64,000 bases of DNA, from positions 49,146,502 through 49,210,501 of the forward strand of contig CAXKWD010000008.1 in the NCBI GenBank assembly GCA_964059195.1. Reading direction: 5' to 3'. This DNA comes from Ectobius pallidus. Its lineage: Eukaryota > Arthropoda > Insecta > Blattodea > Ectobiidae. The position numbers were made by a program, and so were the translations under genes. Within the stretch, counting starts at the first letter, position 1; every line of letters begins with the position of its first letter. The notes beneath the pieces were generated by a model that saw only the letters and a list, made by a program, of their open reading frames with translations, was not told the DNA's origin and made no database searches. This document shows, piece after piece, positions 29,924 to 40,963 of the stretch.

Positions 29924-31767
29924 CACAGTGGTCCAGAATTCAAATCTAGAGGGAAAAATTATTTCTCGCATATAAGTAACTTTTTTTATTTGTTTCATTG
30001 TTTTTGTTCTGTAAAGTTGATATATAAATGATATTAAACCATGAAACAAAATTATAATATAAATTTCGAAATTAAAAATATTTTATTTTTATTTTAAATG
30101 CACAAAATAGCGAAGAGTTTTCATTACATTTTACAAGAGGTAAATGCTCGTACCTATAAATTTGTATCTTCGTACTCTACGTCACCTGCATCATCACTTT
30201 CTTCTGCGTCTGCTTCATCATCATCATCACCATCATCACTATTACCGCCTTTTTCTTCTTCATCTTCTTCTTCATCAACTTTCTGCTGCTTTTCTTCTTG
30301 CTGCTCCTTACTCGACTTGCTTACTGGCACTTTTGGTTCTTGAAGTAACTCGCATACTTCTTGTGATAAGGGTCCACTATTGTTCTGTCTAAACTAGGAA
30401 TAATGAGAGATTATGGGATCGGAACCGACAAGAAGCAGATTCAAGGTATCTTCCATATTATCCTTTCGTGAAAATTCAGTGGGATGTCCTTCGCAAAGTT
30501 TTCTTAAGAGCTTATGCCTTGCTTCTTGCGCTTCTTCAGAAAGCATACCAATTGGCAAGATGTTTGATTCAATATCAGTATGTTGTATAAAAAATAAAAA
30601 TTATGAAAATTATTTTAAAAATGTAACCCGTGCACCATGAATTACGACTTTATGAACACGGCACGCATATAATACCACGGGTACAGACTCAGCTAGAGTT
30701 TTGTTGTGTCTGTAGCATATTTATCACATTTGTCAATACTGACTTGAAAACCACTGGAAATTACACGCAAAATTACTGAGAATCGATGAATTAGTTCTTC
30801 CTCGATCCCGGTAAAGGTAGCAGACAATTGTGGATTTCTGAAAAAGCGTCGAGCCGCATTTCGATCGCTAGAATTTCCACTTTGGCTTGTCGACTATCAT
30901 ACCCATTTTCTTGCGAGATTGTTTTACAATTACTTCCTTCCTTTTATTTACTTTAACATGCCATTTCTTTACATCTAATCGGTATGAATTTTGAAGCAGA
31001 CATTCAAAGAATTCTTTTTAATTTTTTTCCAGCGCTTTTCAAAATTTGACCTAAAAGTAGCCATAGTTGCTCCTAATAATTTAGATAAATCGTTGGGATG
31101 CTCTTTTAATCCTAACTTATCAAATACATAATTGCATAATGAGTTTGTAGAACTTTTCTTCTGACACGGTAATTCATAAAGTTCCATACGTGTCACCACT
31201 GGCTGTGTTTGCCGGTTACCTCTCGAAATACAAACGCGATTTAAAAAAAACGGATCATTTGCGACAAATTATTCTTTTTGTATTTAAACCCAACCCTTTT
31301 CTTCACATGTTGACATATATTTAATAGTGCCATCTCTAACGTATTTTTTTAAAACCCTTCTACAATACTAAAAAATAAAAAAATTCCCTACCTAGACACA
31401 TCCATATAAATATGACATCAGTAATTTCTTATGTAGTACTATTTCAATAAATATTATATAAATCGCAAGTGCATACCTTTAGATGTGGATTCCATTTGGC
31501 AGAACAACAAAATAACATTTCACAACTCACACACTGACTTCACACTTCTGACGTCGCGCAACTTGTTATAAGAATGATGCCTCTACTCCTTAGCAACCCA
31601 TAACTTTGAAGAGCTGCAGTTGCATATCCTTTTACAGCAGAGTTGATAAAGGCTGAGTTTAGTGAAGAGGGGTTGTCTGGGATGAAGATCCAGCAAAAAT
31701 AAAAAGTTTTACAACAAGTAAGAATTTTTAGTTTTTTCCCTCTAGATTTTAATTCTGGACCACTGTG
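29924..31767 (-). mobile_element. Transib transposon with RSS-like termini, internally deleted
   Basis: Both ends start CACAGTG (the V(D)J heptamer sequence). A 23-bp spacer and an A-rich nonamer-like block (AAAAATTAT left, AAAAAACTA right) follow, with about 35 bp of near-identical TIR. The flanking TSD is CGATG (29919-29923 and 31768-31772), 5 bp as in Transib. Transib is the family from which RAG1 and its recombination signals are thought to derive. The element lies in the RT-RNase H region of the gypsy-like copy and is 1,844 bp, shorter than an intact Transib of about 3 kb. It carries transposase remnants on the - strand. Confidence 0.88.
30154..31199 (-). pseudogene. Transib transposase remnant (RAG1-related)
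   Basis: - strand segments, in order: LGLKEHPNDLSKLLGATMAT, FRSNFEKRWKKIKK (N-terminal part), then KMGMIVDKPK, NSSDRNAARRFFRNP (family GNTARRFF), TFTGIEEELIHRFSVIL, LYPWYYM, VHKVVIHGARV and PIGMLSEEAQEARHKLLRKL (the segment with the final acidic catalytic residue in the Transib/RAG1 family), then an acidic C-terminus (DEEEDEEEKGGNSDDGDDDD). Several frameshifts and stops. The stretch that should carry the first two catalytic Asp, between FEKRWKK and VDKPK, is largely missing, consistent with an internal deletion. Confidence 0.85.
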
Positions 31768-32147
31768 CGATGGCTGATTTTTGTCGTCCATTCATTTTCC
31801 AGACGGACGCTTGTGGCAAGGCCCTGGCGGCTGTGCTGCTCCAGGAATTTCATGAAGGTAGACGCCCCTTTGCTTTCGCGTCTAGGGCTCTCACTGTCCA
31901 TGAAAAGAACTTATCCATGTACGAATTGGAAGCCCTTGCCGTCCTGTTTGGCGTAGAGAAATATCGCATTTACCTGGAACATGTCGAATTTACCCTAGAA
32001 ACTGACAATCACGCCTTGAGTTGGGTGCTTGGCAGGCCCAGGAAAACGGGTAAAACAGCTCGTTGGGCTTTGCGCATCTCTGTTTTCAAGTTCAAAGTGC
32101 ATCACATACGTAGTGCCGAGAATGTTGTTGCGGATACTTTGTTCAGC
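31768..32147 (+). pseudogene. gypsy-like pol: RNase H domain
   Basis: Picks up after the Transib insertion: FIFQTDACGKALAAVLLQEF (catalytic Asp), FAFASRALTVHEKNLSMYEL (catalytic Glu), FTLETDNHALSWVLG (catalytic Asp), ending VHHIRSAENVVADTL. The frame then runs into the neighbouring - strand LINE, so the integrase and the 3' LTR are missing. The element is truncated here. Confidence 0.85.
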
Positions 32148-34654
32148 ATAGTAATCAGCCAGGTCATTACCCCTGATATTACTATGTCCCGGAATCCATA
32201 TAAATTTTAAAGCATTCTCACGTAAAATTTCCCGAGCCGTAGCTTTAATGTACATAGCTAGTCCAGGTAGTCGGGGCGTAAACTCCGTTGAGATGATGGT
32301 GGTTAGTGCATTCATGGAGTCAGAGAAGATATAAATATATTGACCTCTACTGGCTCGCACACTTTCCATTGCTTGAGAGATGGCGAATAATTCCGCCGTA
32401 TAAATACTGCTGCGTCCCGTGAGGGAGAAGCTGCGATGTTGTGCCGTTGTCTCGTAATACGCCGCACCTGTTCCAAGTCCCATCTTTATACCCGTCAGTA
32501 AACAACATGATGGAACTATTGTGTGGGAAAGAAGCAATATAATCTAAGTAGGTCTGGTGGGAATGGAGGTCCTGTTTGGAGAATGTGTTGAAGTCCAAGT
32601 CAAATGGAAGGTTAACGGTAGCGTAGTCATACTTATAAGTGGGAATGGTCCTATTCCCTGGAGCGAGCATATCCTCATAAATTGCTTGAAATTCAGCATA
32701 TATCGGAGGTAGTTGTATACTATATCGATATGCAGTCCTTCCTGTTCGAAGTTCCAGCAAGTATCGTATTTTTGTGTAGAGTGGGTGGCCTTAAAAATTT
32801 TAAAAGAAATGACATCATTTTAATGGAAGTAATTCTCCCCCTGTCGTGCCAAGGTTGGATATCCAGTTCCTGAAGTACGCGCTGAGTTGAGGGCTTACCT
32901 CCCGTACCCAAGATTCTTTTCCCGATATTATATAATAGGGATCGGAGTTGTTGTCGACAACGGTAATTTGGCGGTGCGAGAATAGTAATTCCATAATCTA
33001 AAGTCGCTCGTATATAGTTGTTGTATATCATGTATAACGCCCATGGATGGTTACCCCAGTATCTCTCAGTGATGTAACAAAAAAGCGACGCCTAATTTCG
33101 GATATGTTGCAATAAACGGAAGTAGTGGATTTTCCAGATAGCTTATAGTGTAAATATAATCGTAAATATTTAATATGGCCAGAGTATTCGATCGTCTTGT
33201 GAAAAATAGTGATATTTGGGCGTCGCGCCCGCACTGTGAGTGAGCGTGCGAAAATAGTATAGGTACATTTATCGGGGTTAATGTCCAGTCCACTGTCGTG
33301 AAGGGCGTTCGCTAAAGTGTTAATGTCTTCCTGAAGAAGTGTCCGATGAATCCCCAGAATACCCTCTTTTTTGGAAATCGACAATATAATATGAAGTCAT
33401 CCGCAAAACATAGGAGATTGCATATGTGAAAATGAAGTTTATGAATCGGGGCCGTATAAATGTTAAACAGCGTCGGACTGAGGGATGATTCCTGCGGGAT
33501 CCCCTTACACGACGTACGTGGAGAAAAGTTGCCATACTTTTGGGGTAATGTGGTATGTCTCTCTGTCATTAATTTAAGGATGGAGTTTATATATTTGGTC
33601 GGTAGATTACATTCTGCCAATCTTCTGCAAAGTAGCGCTAGATCCACATTATCGTAAGCAGCAGTAATATCCAACGTAATTGCCAGGGCGTCCTCCCCTT
33701 TGTGCCATCCCCTGTAAACGTCAGTAATCAAATATCCTTTGCGAAAACCAAATTGTTTTGCGGGGAGAAGAGCATGCTTCTCGAAATAGAAATTCAAAAG
33801 TTGATTTAGAATTTGTTCATATAATTTCCGCAAAGTGGAACTGAGTAAAATAGGTCGATAGTCCGTCGGATTTAATCCTGTATTATTCGGCTTTAGAATA
33901 GGCACAACAGTCATACAATTCCACTCCAGCGGATAAGTAAGGCCCCGTAGGATAGCATTGTATCCTCTTTCTAAATGGGGAAGAATCGTTCGCGCAACCT
34001 GCCACACCATTTCCTAAGTGTTGTTATCTGGGCCCGGCGCTGATCGCGATGTGCTATGCTTACGTAAGGTATTCATAATTTCATTTCGGGTGATAGGGAT
34101 ATTTAGCGATTCATGACCTGGGTTATGCGATAATGAAATCTGCGGGGATACAAAATCTGGAGCTATATATTGTAAAAATGCGTCCTGTAGTGTGATATCA
34201 CACAGAATCGGCATAAAAGAATACTGCATTTTCTGCGTGAACCATTTCACGTGTCTCCAAATGTGATGCGACCGTGTGGAGAAATCGATGGTAGAACAGT
34301 AATTGATAATATCGATTATTTAACTCTCGCTTGTTGTATCCGTAAATAGAGGGAAAGGGTCATGTGCTGCCAAGCTTTATGAAGAAGTAGTCTTCGTTTG
34401 GCTATAGCAAGGCTAATGGTTGCTGACCACCGTGGAGGTTTGGTCCGCGCTCTATGATTTCGCGGCGTACTCACCACACTATGTTGTAAATATTCATCCA
34501 TTGTGGTCGTAATCCAGGTTATGGAGTGGTCCGACGGGTTGTGATTTAACGATCTTAACCGAATCTGATGTTGAAACTGCTCCCAATTAATTTGTCTTTT
34601 ACGAAACATGATTATCTTCTCCCGGAACAACGGTAAGGGGGAACCGATTTGCAT
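32148..34654 (-). pseudogene. RNase H-bearing LINE ORF2 (I/R1/LOA-like), truncated at both ends
   Basis: From 34654 downward: a pre-RT region (PPRWSATISLAIAKRRLLLH), RSAPGPDN with a stop at about 34014, RT motifs DYRPILLSSTLRKLYEQIL, AITLDITAAYDNVDLALL, CKGIPQESSLSPTLFNIY, LLCFADDFILY, then thumb-region frames and an RNase H domain split by a shift: LFTDG (Asp), IYTAELFAI (Glu), IFSDSMNAL (Asp), IWIPGHSNIRGNDLAD (His, Asp). An RT followed by RNase H points to the I group or R1/LOA relatives. The endonuclease is absent upstream and the C-terminus stops at the junction with the gypsy-like element. Confidence 0.82.
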
Positions 34655-36060
34655 CTGTAATCAAAGAGAACATTTAGAATTTTACATAAAAATTTAAATA
34701 ATACGAAATAAATCCACAAATTATGATTGAACTTGTCCAATTGACAGATGAAATAAAGTAATTTACAGAGTTAAGATGTGAAATTTTTATCTACTACTAA
34801 ACAATAGAACAAAGGCAATTATAATAGTCTTAAAAGTTCGAACAATGTGGAGGTAAATTAACAAAGTAATAGGAAAATGCATATTGAACAAAGGGATTAT
34901 TTAGAACATGTGTAGAAGGAGAGGAAAATAATGTCAAAAGTGCATAAATGAATTGAAAAACTTACATAATAAAACCACAAATCATGATTGAACTTGTTCT
35001 GTCGACTGAGGAAATCAGAAAGGCAATTACAAAAGCCTTGTCAATCCAAACAAACTGGTATTAAAATATTAATGAAATAGGACAAAGTATATGCAAACAA
35101 AAGGAATGTTGGAACGCGAGAACCTCAGGATTCATTACGTCAGCAAAATTTGATTAAGAAACTACAGCCGACAGAGGAAACAAAGTCATTTATGCATAAA
35201 AATTACGGAAGAATCTCACAAATTCCTCATCAGACCTTGTAGATAGATTCAGGATACGTGTCATCCACAAACTATGATTCAACACGTACACCCATATGAT
35301 AAGGAAACCTTAACAAGACACACATACCTTCAAAATTTATACAATCGATGATTTAATACAAATAATGTGGAACGTGAGAGCCTCAGAATAGGTTTTATCA
35401 AGAAATCATAATTGAACATAGTCTTTTAACAGAGGAAATGAAGTCATTTATGCTTTAAAAATCTGAAATGTATACATACTACTAAACAGTATGACAGTGG
35501 GAACTCTATAAGCCTTAAAAATTCAAAGAAACTGCTTGTAATCAAGGAGAATTTTTAAAAAACGTCTATCTATGAGGGAAAGGATGGTCATTTATGCATG
35601 AAGCAAATTTGAAAAGTGTTCACATCCGATAAAGACACCTCTACAAAGCCTTGTAGATAGTATTATGATAGGTCACGTCAGCATAATGATGAATCAATAA
35701 GTATAGCCCACAGAGGAAACGATATCATTTATGCATTTAAAATGCGCACTTATATGATAATGACATTCTTAATAGTACATACAAACTGGTTGTAAACTAT
35801 CAAAATTTTCAAAAAATGATCTAATTCAAACACGTGAGAGCTTCAGAATAAATAACGTCAACAAAACATTATTCATAAAGTACAGACGACAGAGGAAGCG
35901 AAGTCGTTTATGAGTTAAAATAAAAACAATATGACAATTTACACCTCAAAAAAGTCATATAAATTTACTGTAAAAATCAAACAGGCAGATAAAAATTGGT
36001 AATGGATATTTATCCCTTAGTGACACATGTAGATATTTGAGAGGCCAGAAAACCGTAATG
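34655..36060. repeat. degenerate dispersed-tandem repeat block
   Basis: A motif like ATGATTGAACTTGT...GAGGAAA...GTCATTTATGC recurs near 34722, 34984, 35151, 35408, 35685 and 35867. A second motif (GAACGTGAGAGCCTCAGAATA) recurs near 35110, 35370 and 35830. Spacing alternates between roughly 260 and 170-180 bp. It looks like an old, decayed tandem array. No gene was seen. Confidence 0.55.
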
Positions 36061-37256
36061 AGTGTGTTGAGCGGGTTTGCTGATCTTACAGATTCTCTTT
36101 TTTAATTCCACTATGTCTTATTAGATTTTAAATTAACGTAATCTAAACGAAAACTCAAAATTTAATTCCATCTCGTATTTATTTCAATTTAACACCAGAC
36201 AACTGAAAACGTTATCTTTACACTCCACTACACCTTCACAACAAAATACATTTTCTTGTATCTCTTGTTTTTCACAACTTCTAATACCTATTTCCTCTGT
36301 GGTAAACTGTACTAACATTTATTTCACAAATATTTCACCAGTTACTGTTTGTAACTTCCTGCTTTTCTTTTATTTACTTTAGGACAGGTTAAGCTAGTTT
36401 TCCGTACTAATGATTCGCCTCAGCCATTATCATAAATACCAATCCAATTCTCTTATGTATCTCCTCGGAGGTTAGCCTACATAAAAAGCGAATGGATTAT
36501 GGTGACCTATGTGCTTATACTCTCATCATTACAGACTGAGTAGTCACTATGACTCTCATCATTACAGACTGAGCAGTCCTGGATAACCATCTGTTCACAC
36601 CCCGACTGCATAGGTGGAACCTCTACTGGTTTCCCTTTCCTGGATGTATTCAGGGGTTGCGACCCGCCTGACATACAGTCCCTTGGTACTATGGCCTATT
36701 CTCTGCCACTTTAGACATTTGCAGTCCTTTCTTATTGTCCTAGGTTCCCACACCGAAGAATTTGACATTTACTGAGTTCACTGACTCACACTGGGGCTGA
36801 CTTAAGCTGTGGTTTATAGGGTCTTTTCGGTCACTTTCCTAGGCTACAGCCCTATCAATAGCCTCTTTCATAGAGACATTATCTGAATCTCTCTTAACCG
36901 CTTCTTTAGTGGCATTATCTGCTATGCCATTAATAGAGTCTACCTAGAGTCCTACCTAGAGTACCTAGAGTAGGACTAGAGTCCTACCTAGTCTAGCAAT
37001 AATTTTCCTGGCTCCTTTTTTATCTATGTTCCCCGCATAAATGAATTGATCTGTGCTTTGCACTGCGTATGATATTAAATGTTTTACTCTTCTACCGTAT
37101 GCTGTCATAAACTCATTATAATTTTGTTTAACTTAACATAACTCTGTAATATAATAAACAAAATTACGATGTACTGCATAATGAATCTCTAATTTTTCTT
37201 TAACACTAACCCATGTAATTCCTGTTGGAACTCAAATATTTAATGTGTGTTTTATG
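36061..37256. other. no gene recognised; short tandem motifs
   Basis: A 27-bp motif starting ACTCTCATCATTACAGACTG occurs at 36519-36545 and again at 36552-36578 (period 33). A CTAGAG/CCTAG-rich self-complementary stretch lies at 36935-36995. Otherwise plain AT-rich DNA. Confidence 0.45.
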
Positions 37257-37932
37257 TCACTGGTAATTTTTACTACAACATATTTCCACAAAATAACATG
37301 TGTGTTTTCCGAACCTAAAAAAACTGCTTCTACATTGCCAATAAATTCTGTTATTCACTAAATTCTCAGGAAAAACCTTTCTCAAAAATTTAGCTGCTGA
37401 AGTTATACTCATAATTTGTTGCTGTCGCTGTGCTTGCATTAAAATAATTAATTGTTCCTCTAACACAGCTATCCTGTCGTTAAAAATAAAAATATCTTTA
37501 ATCTACCGTAAACATGCTGAAATGTTTCTTTACTAAATGTTTGGCATAATTATTCCTGATATTGCATACATGCTGACCTTCTAGTTTATAAAAATCCGTC
37601 ACAAACGTACAATTTGGTGTGCAAAGATGAAGATGGACAAAAGGAGCGTCCTCAACTTCACCGTCCTGCCCTTTACCAATAAAAATGTTACAAATATGCC
37701 AAGGCATATTAAGAGCTTTTGACATATCTTCTTTGGATAAAATGTAATAATCTATTACATCTTTATCAAAACGAACACCAAAATATTTTGGTTTCCAAAT
37801 TATTAATCCTTGAACAGGCGATTCGCAAGGTAAAGCATTTACTGAAACTCTGTCATGTACCAATGGGTCTTCCCGCGAAGCCATCTCGTCTTGCTCTGTT
37901 TGAGCTACATCTGCTGTTGCTTTTTCCACCAT
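37257..37932 (-). pseudogene. unrecognised protein-coding relic
   Basis: Two - strand frames look protein-like. 37498-37932 (144 aa, ATG start) has PKYFGVRFDKDVIDYYIL, MPWHICNIFIG and a Cys/His-rich end (LHLCTPNC, VCNIRNNYAKHLVKKHF). 37257-37466 has a helical stretch (IAVLEEQLIILMQAQRQQQI, SITSAAKFLRKVFPENL). They are in different frames with about 30 bp between, so either a frameshift or an intron separates them. I do not recognise the family. It could be part of a DNA transposon or a domesticated gene. Confidence 0.4.
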
Positions 37933-38446
37933 ATTGCTAGCTATGCACTGTTTATTTTAAACTTATATATAACACTATATATATATATATATGTTTTACG
38001 GAAAGTGACTGAAAACTAACGGGTATTCGTGCACTTACTATTACTACTAACCTGAAAAATTTAAGGGTCGTTGCTGCGCCTCGACACTGGTAGTGGTTGT
38101 TCCTCCACAAGTCTGGATAGTGACCTGCTGCTAGGTTGACGTCTCCAATCCGGTTGTAGCCCTCGAGCCCCAGATCGGCCCCTAATGAGAGAAGTTCCTA
38201 AGGTAAACAGGAGATACCGGATGCGAGCAGGTACCCCGAAGAGGAAGACGAAGGGATCTGCTTCACACCTCGGCGCGAAGAAGATGCTGAAGAGTTCTGC
38301 GATGTCCTCTGGTTGAAGAATATGCAGAAACGAGGTTGGTTAGCAGTATTGTTCACAGGAACACGAGGAAGTATATGTCGGTACCATTTTCAAAAGTGGT
38401 CGTAATTCTAGATAAGACTGCCACTCGGATCTGTTCAGTGGTTTGG
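37933..38446. other. no gene recognised
   Basis: A short (TA)n run near 37977-37992, then GC-richer sequence with no supported frame, ending at the TSD of the next MITE. Confidence 0.4.
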
Positions 38447-38454
38447 ACCCAGAT

Positions 38455-38839
38455 CAGCAGCGTCGCCAGGAATTTTATTAAGGGGGGCAAAATCAATTTC
38501 GGACCTCAATTTCAAATGATTAGGCTACACACATTAATATTCACTTAGTTAACCGGATCATTATTTTGAACCGAAAATGAATTCGACGAGGTTACAAAGT
38601 TTTTTAAGTTGACAGAATACGCTCTTTTGAGCAATGGCCTTGGTGAGATATTATTATAAACACATATTATAGTTATAATTAGTTAATACTTGCTAAACTC
38701 ATTATAAAGTAATTAAATTTTTCTTTTATTCACCATGCTACAACTGTAGGTTGACAAAGAGTACCACAAATAAATTAATTCATAAGGCAATCCAGAGGGG
38801 GGCAGTTGCCCCCCCTTGCCCCCCATGCCGACGCCCATG
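38455..38839. mobile_element. hAT-type MITE, 8-bp TSD
   Basis: 385 bp. The ends CAGCAGCGTCGCCA and TGCCGACGCCCATG are imperfect inverted repeats, with G/C-run blocks just inside (GGGGGGC, GCCCCCC). ACCCAGAT at 38447-38454 and 38840-38847 is the TSD. Non-coding. Confidence 0.8.
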
Positions 38840-38847
38840 ACCCAGAT

Positions 38848-39649
38848 GTATTGTGTTAACTTCGGGATCCAAAGGCGACAAATGGTATGGAGCTTCTTCT
38901 TTTTCCTCGTTGCAACCGTCCCGTGGTAAATTCTGACATCTGCCACCTGCTTCTTCTATTACTTCTGGTAGTATGCTGCTACTTATATTATCTGTTCGCT
39001 GCCACCATGATTATGTTGTGTAGTAGCAGTAATATGTGTACAAGCTGACTACCACTACGACCAAGTCGTCTGTTGATACTTTCTTCATCTTCGAAGTCTT
39101 GTAGGTTGGTCTCAGACCTTGGCCTGAGAATATTAGTAGTGAAAATAAAGTACTATGGTAGCGTTGAAATAAAACCAGATGATGCAGATTCAGTAGTTTA
39201 ATAAGTTGTTAATACACATGAAGTGTACATTGGGTACATTGGTATCTCTTAGACGTTGAGTGCCGAATACAATGGGTAAAGAGATTTCTCTTCTTTATAT
39301 ACACTGAGATGTGCTGTGGCAAGATAACCTTTTTCTTGTCACGTAGTCATAAGGAAACAAATGTCATGATTTAGCAATTCACATGGACATGTATGAAACA
39401 AAAGACATGAGTTACCGTAGCTGTTCTCATACTAATTAACAACCATGGTGTAATATTTGATATGCTGACTAAATGTGAACTGGTTTCGTATTAAAATGAA
39501 CATGAGATTATCTCTCGTAAGCAAAAATGCAAAAAGACCTGGCTGTCGCGTTTCTATGCATACAAAATAATGCATACAGCATTATATACAAAGACTAAGT
39601 CTTGTATGCAAAAATGAATTAAAACAACTAATAAAATGTATATTATACT
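38848..39649. other. no gene recognised
   Basis: Sequence between the MITE and the truncated copia element. No LTR matching the one at 49850 was found here, so the copia element appears 5'-truncated. Confidence 0.4.
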
Positions 39650-39652
39650 ACA

Positions 39653-40484
39653 GTGGGAAACAGCTCAACAATGAAAGCGTCTGGTCATGGCAAGATATGT
39701 GTAAAAATGCTGGTTCATTGTAGCTGGAAAGACAGTATAATGGAAAATGTATTGTATGCACCAGGTGCTTCAAGAAACTTATTCTCTGTAATTCAAGATC
39801 TAGACCAGCGGTTCCCAAACGTTTTTGTTCTGGGACCCAATTTCACCAAGAATTTTTTTTCCGGACCCACTACTACATAACGATAACCAATATAGGTTAT
39901 ATAAAAAAAATTTCGCGACCCACTAGTACATAACGATAACCAATATAGGCTATATAAAATAAAGCACATGTTTTTTCATATGCCTTTTAATAGTTTTATT
40001 GTGTTCAAATGCCTTATATTCCTTATATTGAAAACAAGTTTAATTTTTCCCGCCCTTTTCGCAACCCACCGAAATTGCTCCCGCGACCCATAGTTTGGGA
40101 ACCACTGCTCTAGACCATGGATCAAGATTCAACATGTCCAATGACAAATGTGAATTTGTAAAGTCAAAAGGTGTTGTTGCTGTGGGAATACGACAAGGTA
40201 ACTTGTTCAGATTATTATGCAAGGTAATATTGCCTGAGGTAAACAATGCAACAAACATTGTTACAGTGTCCTCTTCTGAAGCTGAACTGAATGAAGTAAA
40301 CTCTCTTCAACTCTGGCATGAAAGACTTGGTCATTTAAACAAGCAACATGTGAAAAAGTTTCTTCACTCTCAAGGTATAGAAGTGAATAATGATAACGAG
40401 TTTTGTGAAGCATGTGTGCTTGGTAAGCAGCATAGATTACCATTTAAAAGTCGTCAACACATAACGTGCAAAGGCTGTTGGTGA
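39653..40484 (+). pseudogene. copia protease end and GAG-pre-integrase region
   Basis: IMENVLYAPGASRNLFSV is the segment following the copia protease. After the MITE (39806-40107) coding resumes (NMSNDKCEFVKSKG) and reaches LQLWHERLGHLNKQHVKKF, the GAG-pre-integrase H-x-R-L-G-H motif, then FCEACVLGKQHRLPF, the integrase HHCC zinc residues. A TGA near 40482 interrupts before the integrase core. Confidence 0.85.
39806..40107. mobile_element. hAT-type MITE with internal 53-bp tandem repeat
   Basis: The ends CAGCGGTTCCCAAAC and GTTTGGGAACCACTG are inverted, a very widespread hAT terminus. The flanks ATCTAGAC and CTCTAGAC (39798-39805, 40108-40115) match at 7 of 8 positions. Inside, a unit containing CATAACGATAACCAATATAG is repeated at a 53-bp period (39862-39960). 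The 302-bp insert is non-coding. Confidence 0.85.
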
Positions 40485-40485
40485 T

Positions 40486-40963
40486 CTTATACACACTGAT
40501 CTCTGTGGGCCTATGGAAGAACAATCAATGGGTGGTTCTAATTATTTTGTATGTTATACTGATGATTATTCTAAGTATATGAAAGTGTACTTTATTAAGC
40601 ATAAATTGGAAGCTGTAACTAAATTTCAAGAATTTTGTGTCTTTTTCCAAAATCAAACGCAGAAGCCAATCAAGGCGGTTCTCAGTGATGGTGGATTAGA
40701 ATATGATAACAAAGTTTTCAAAGGTTTGTTGCAGAAAATGGGAGCAGAATTTCGATACAGTACACCCTATACACCCCAACAAAATGGATCTGCTGAACGA
40801 AATAATAGGACTCTTGCTGATTTAGCTCGATCAACTATGATTGCAAAAGATTTACCAAAATCATTGTGGGCTGAAATAGTCAATGCTGTAGTACACATTC
40901 TGAATCGTACTGGAACATCAGCAGTTGAAGGGAAATCACCTTATGAAGTTTTTGTGGGAAAAC
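40486..40963 (+). pseudogene. copia integrase core
   Basis: Contains FVCYTDDYSKYMKVYFIK (catalytic Asp), IKAVLSDGGLEYDNKVF (catalytic Asp) and YSTPYTPQQNGSAERNNRT (catalytic Glu), the full D,D-35-E set of a copia integrase, then LPKSLWAEIVNAVVHILNR. Open until the TIR element inserts at 40964. It resumes at 42533 with TPRFDHLQIIGTDCFVH. Confidence 0.9.

Noticed and set aside
30098..30392. Ser-rich and His-rich frames on the + strand
   Set aside because: Complement of the acidic Asp/Glu-rich Transib transposase C-terminus on the - strand; shadow frames.
36935..36995. Telomere- or recombination-site-like CCTAG repeats
   Set aside because: A short irregular stretch of about 60 bp; insect telomere repeats (TTAGG) are not seen.
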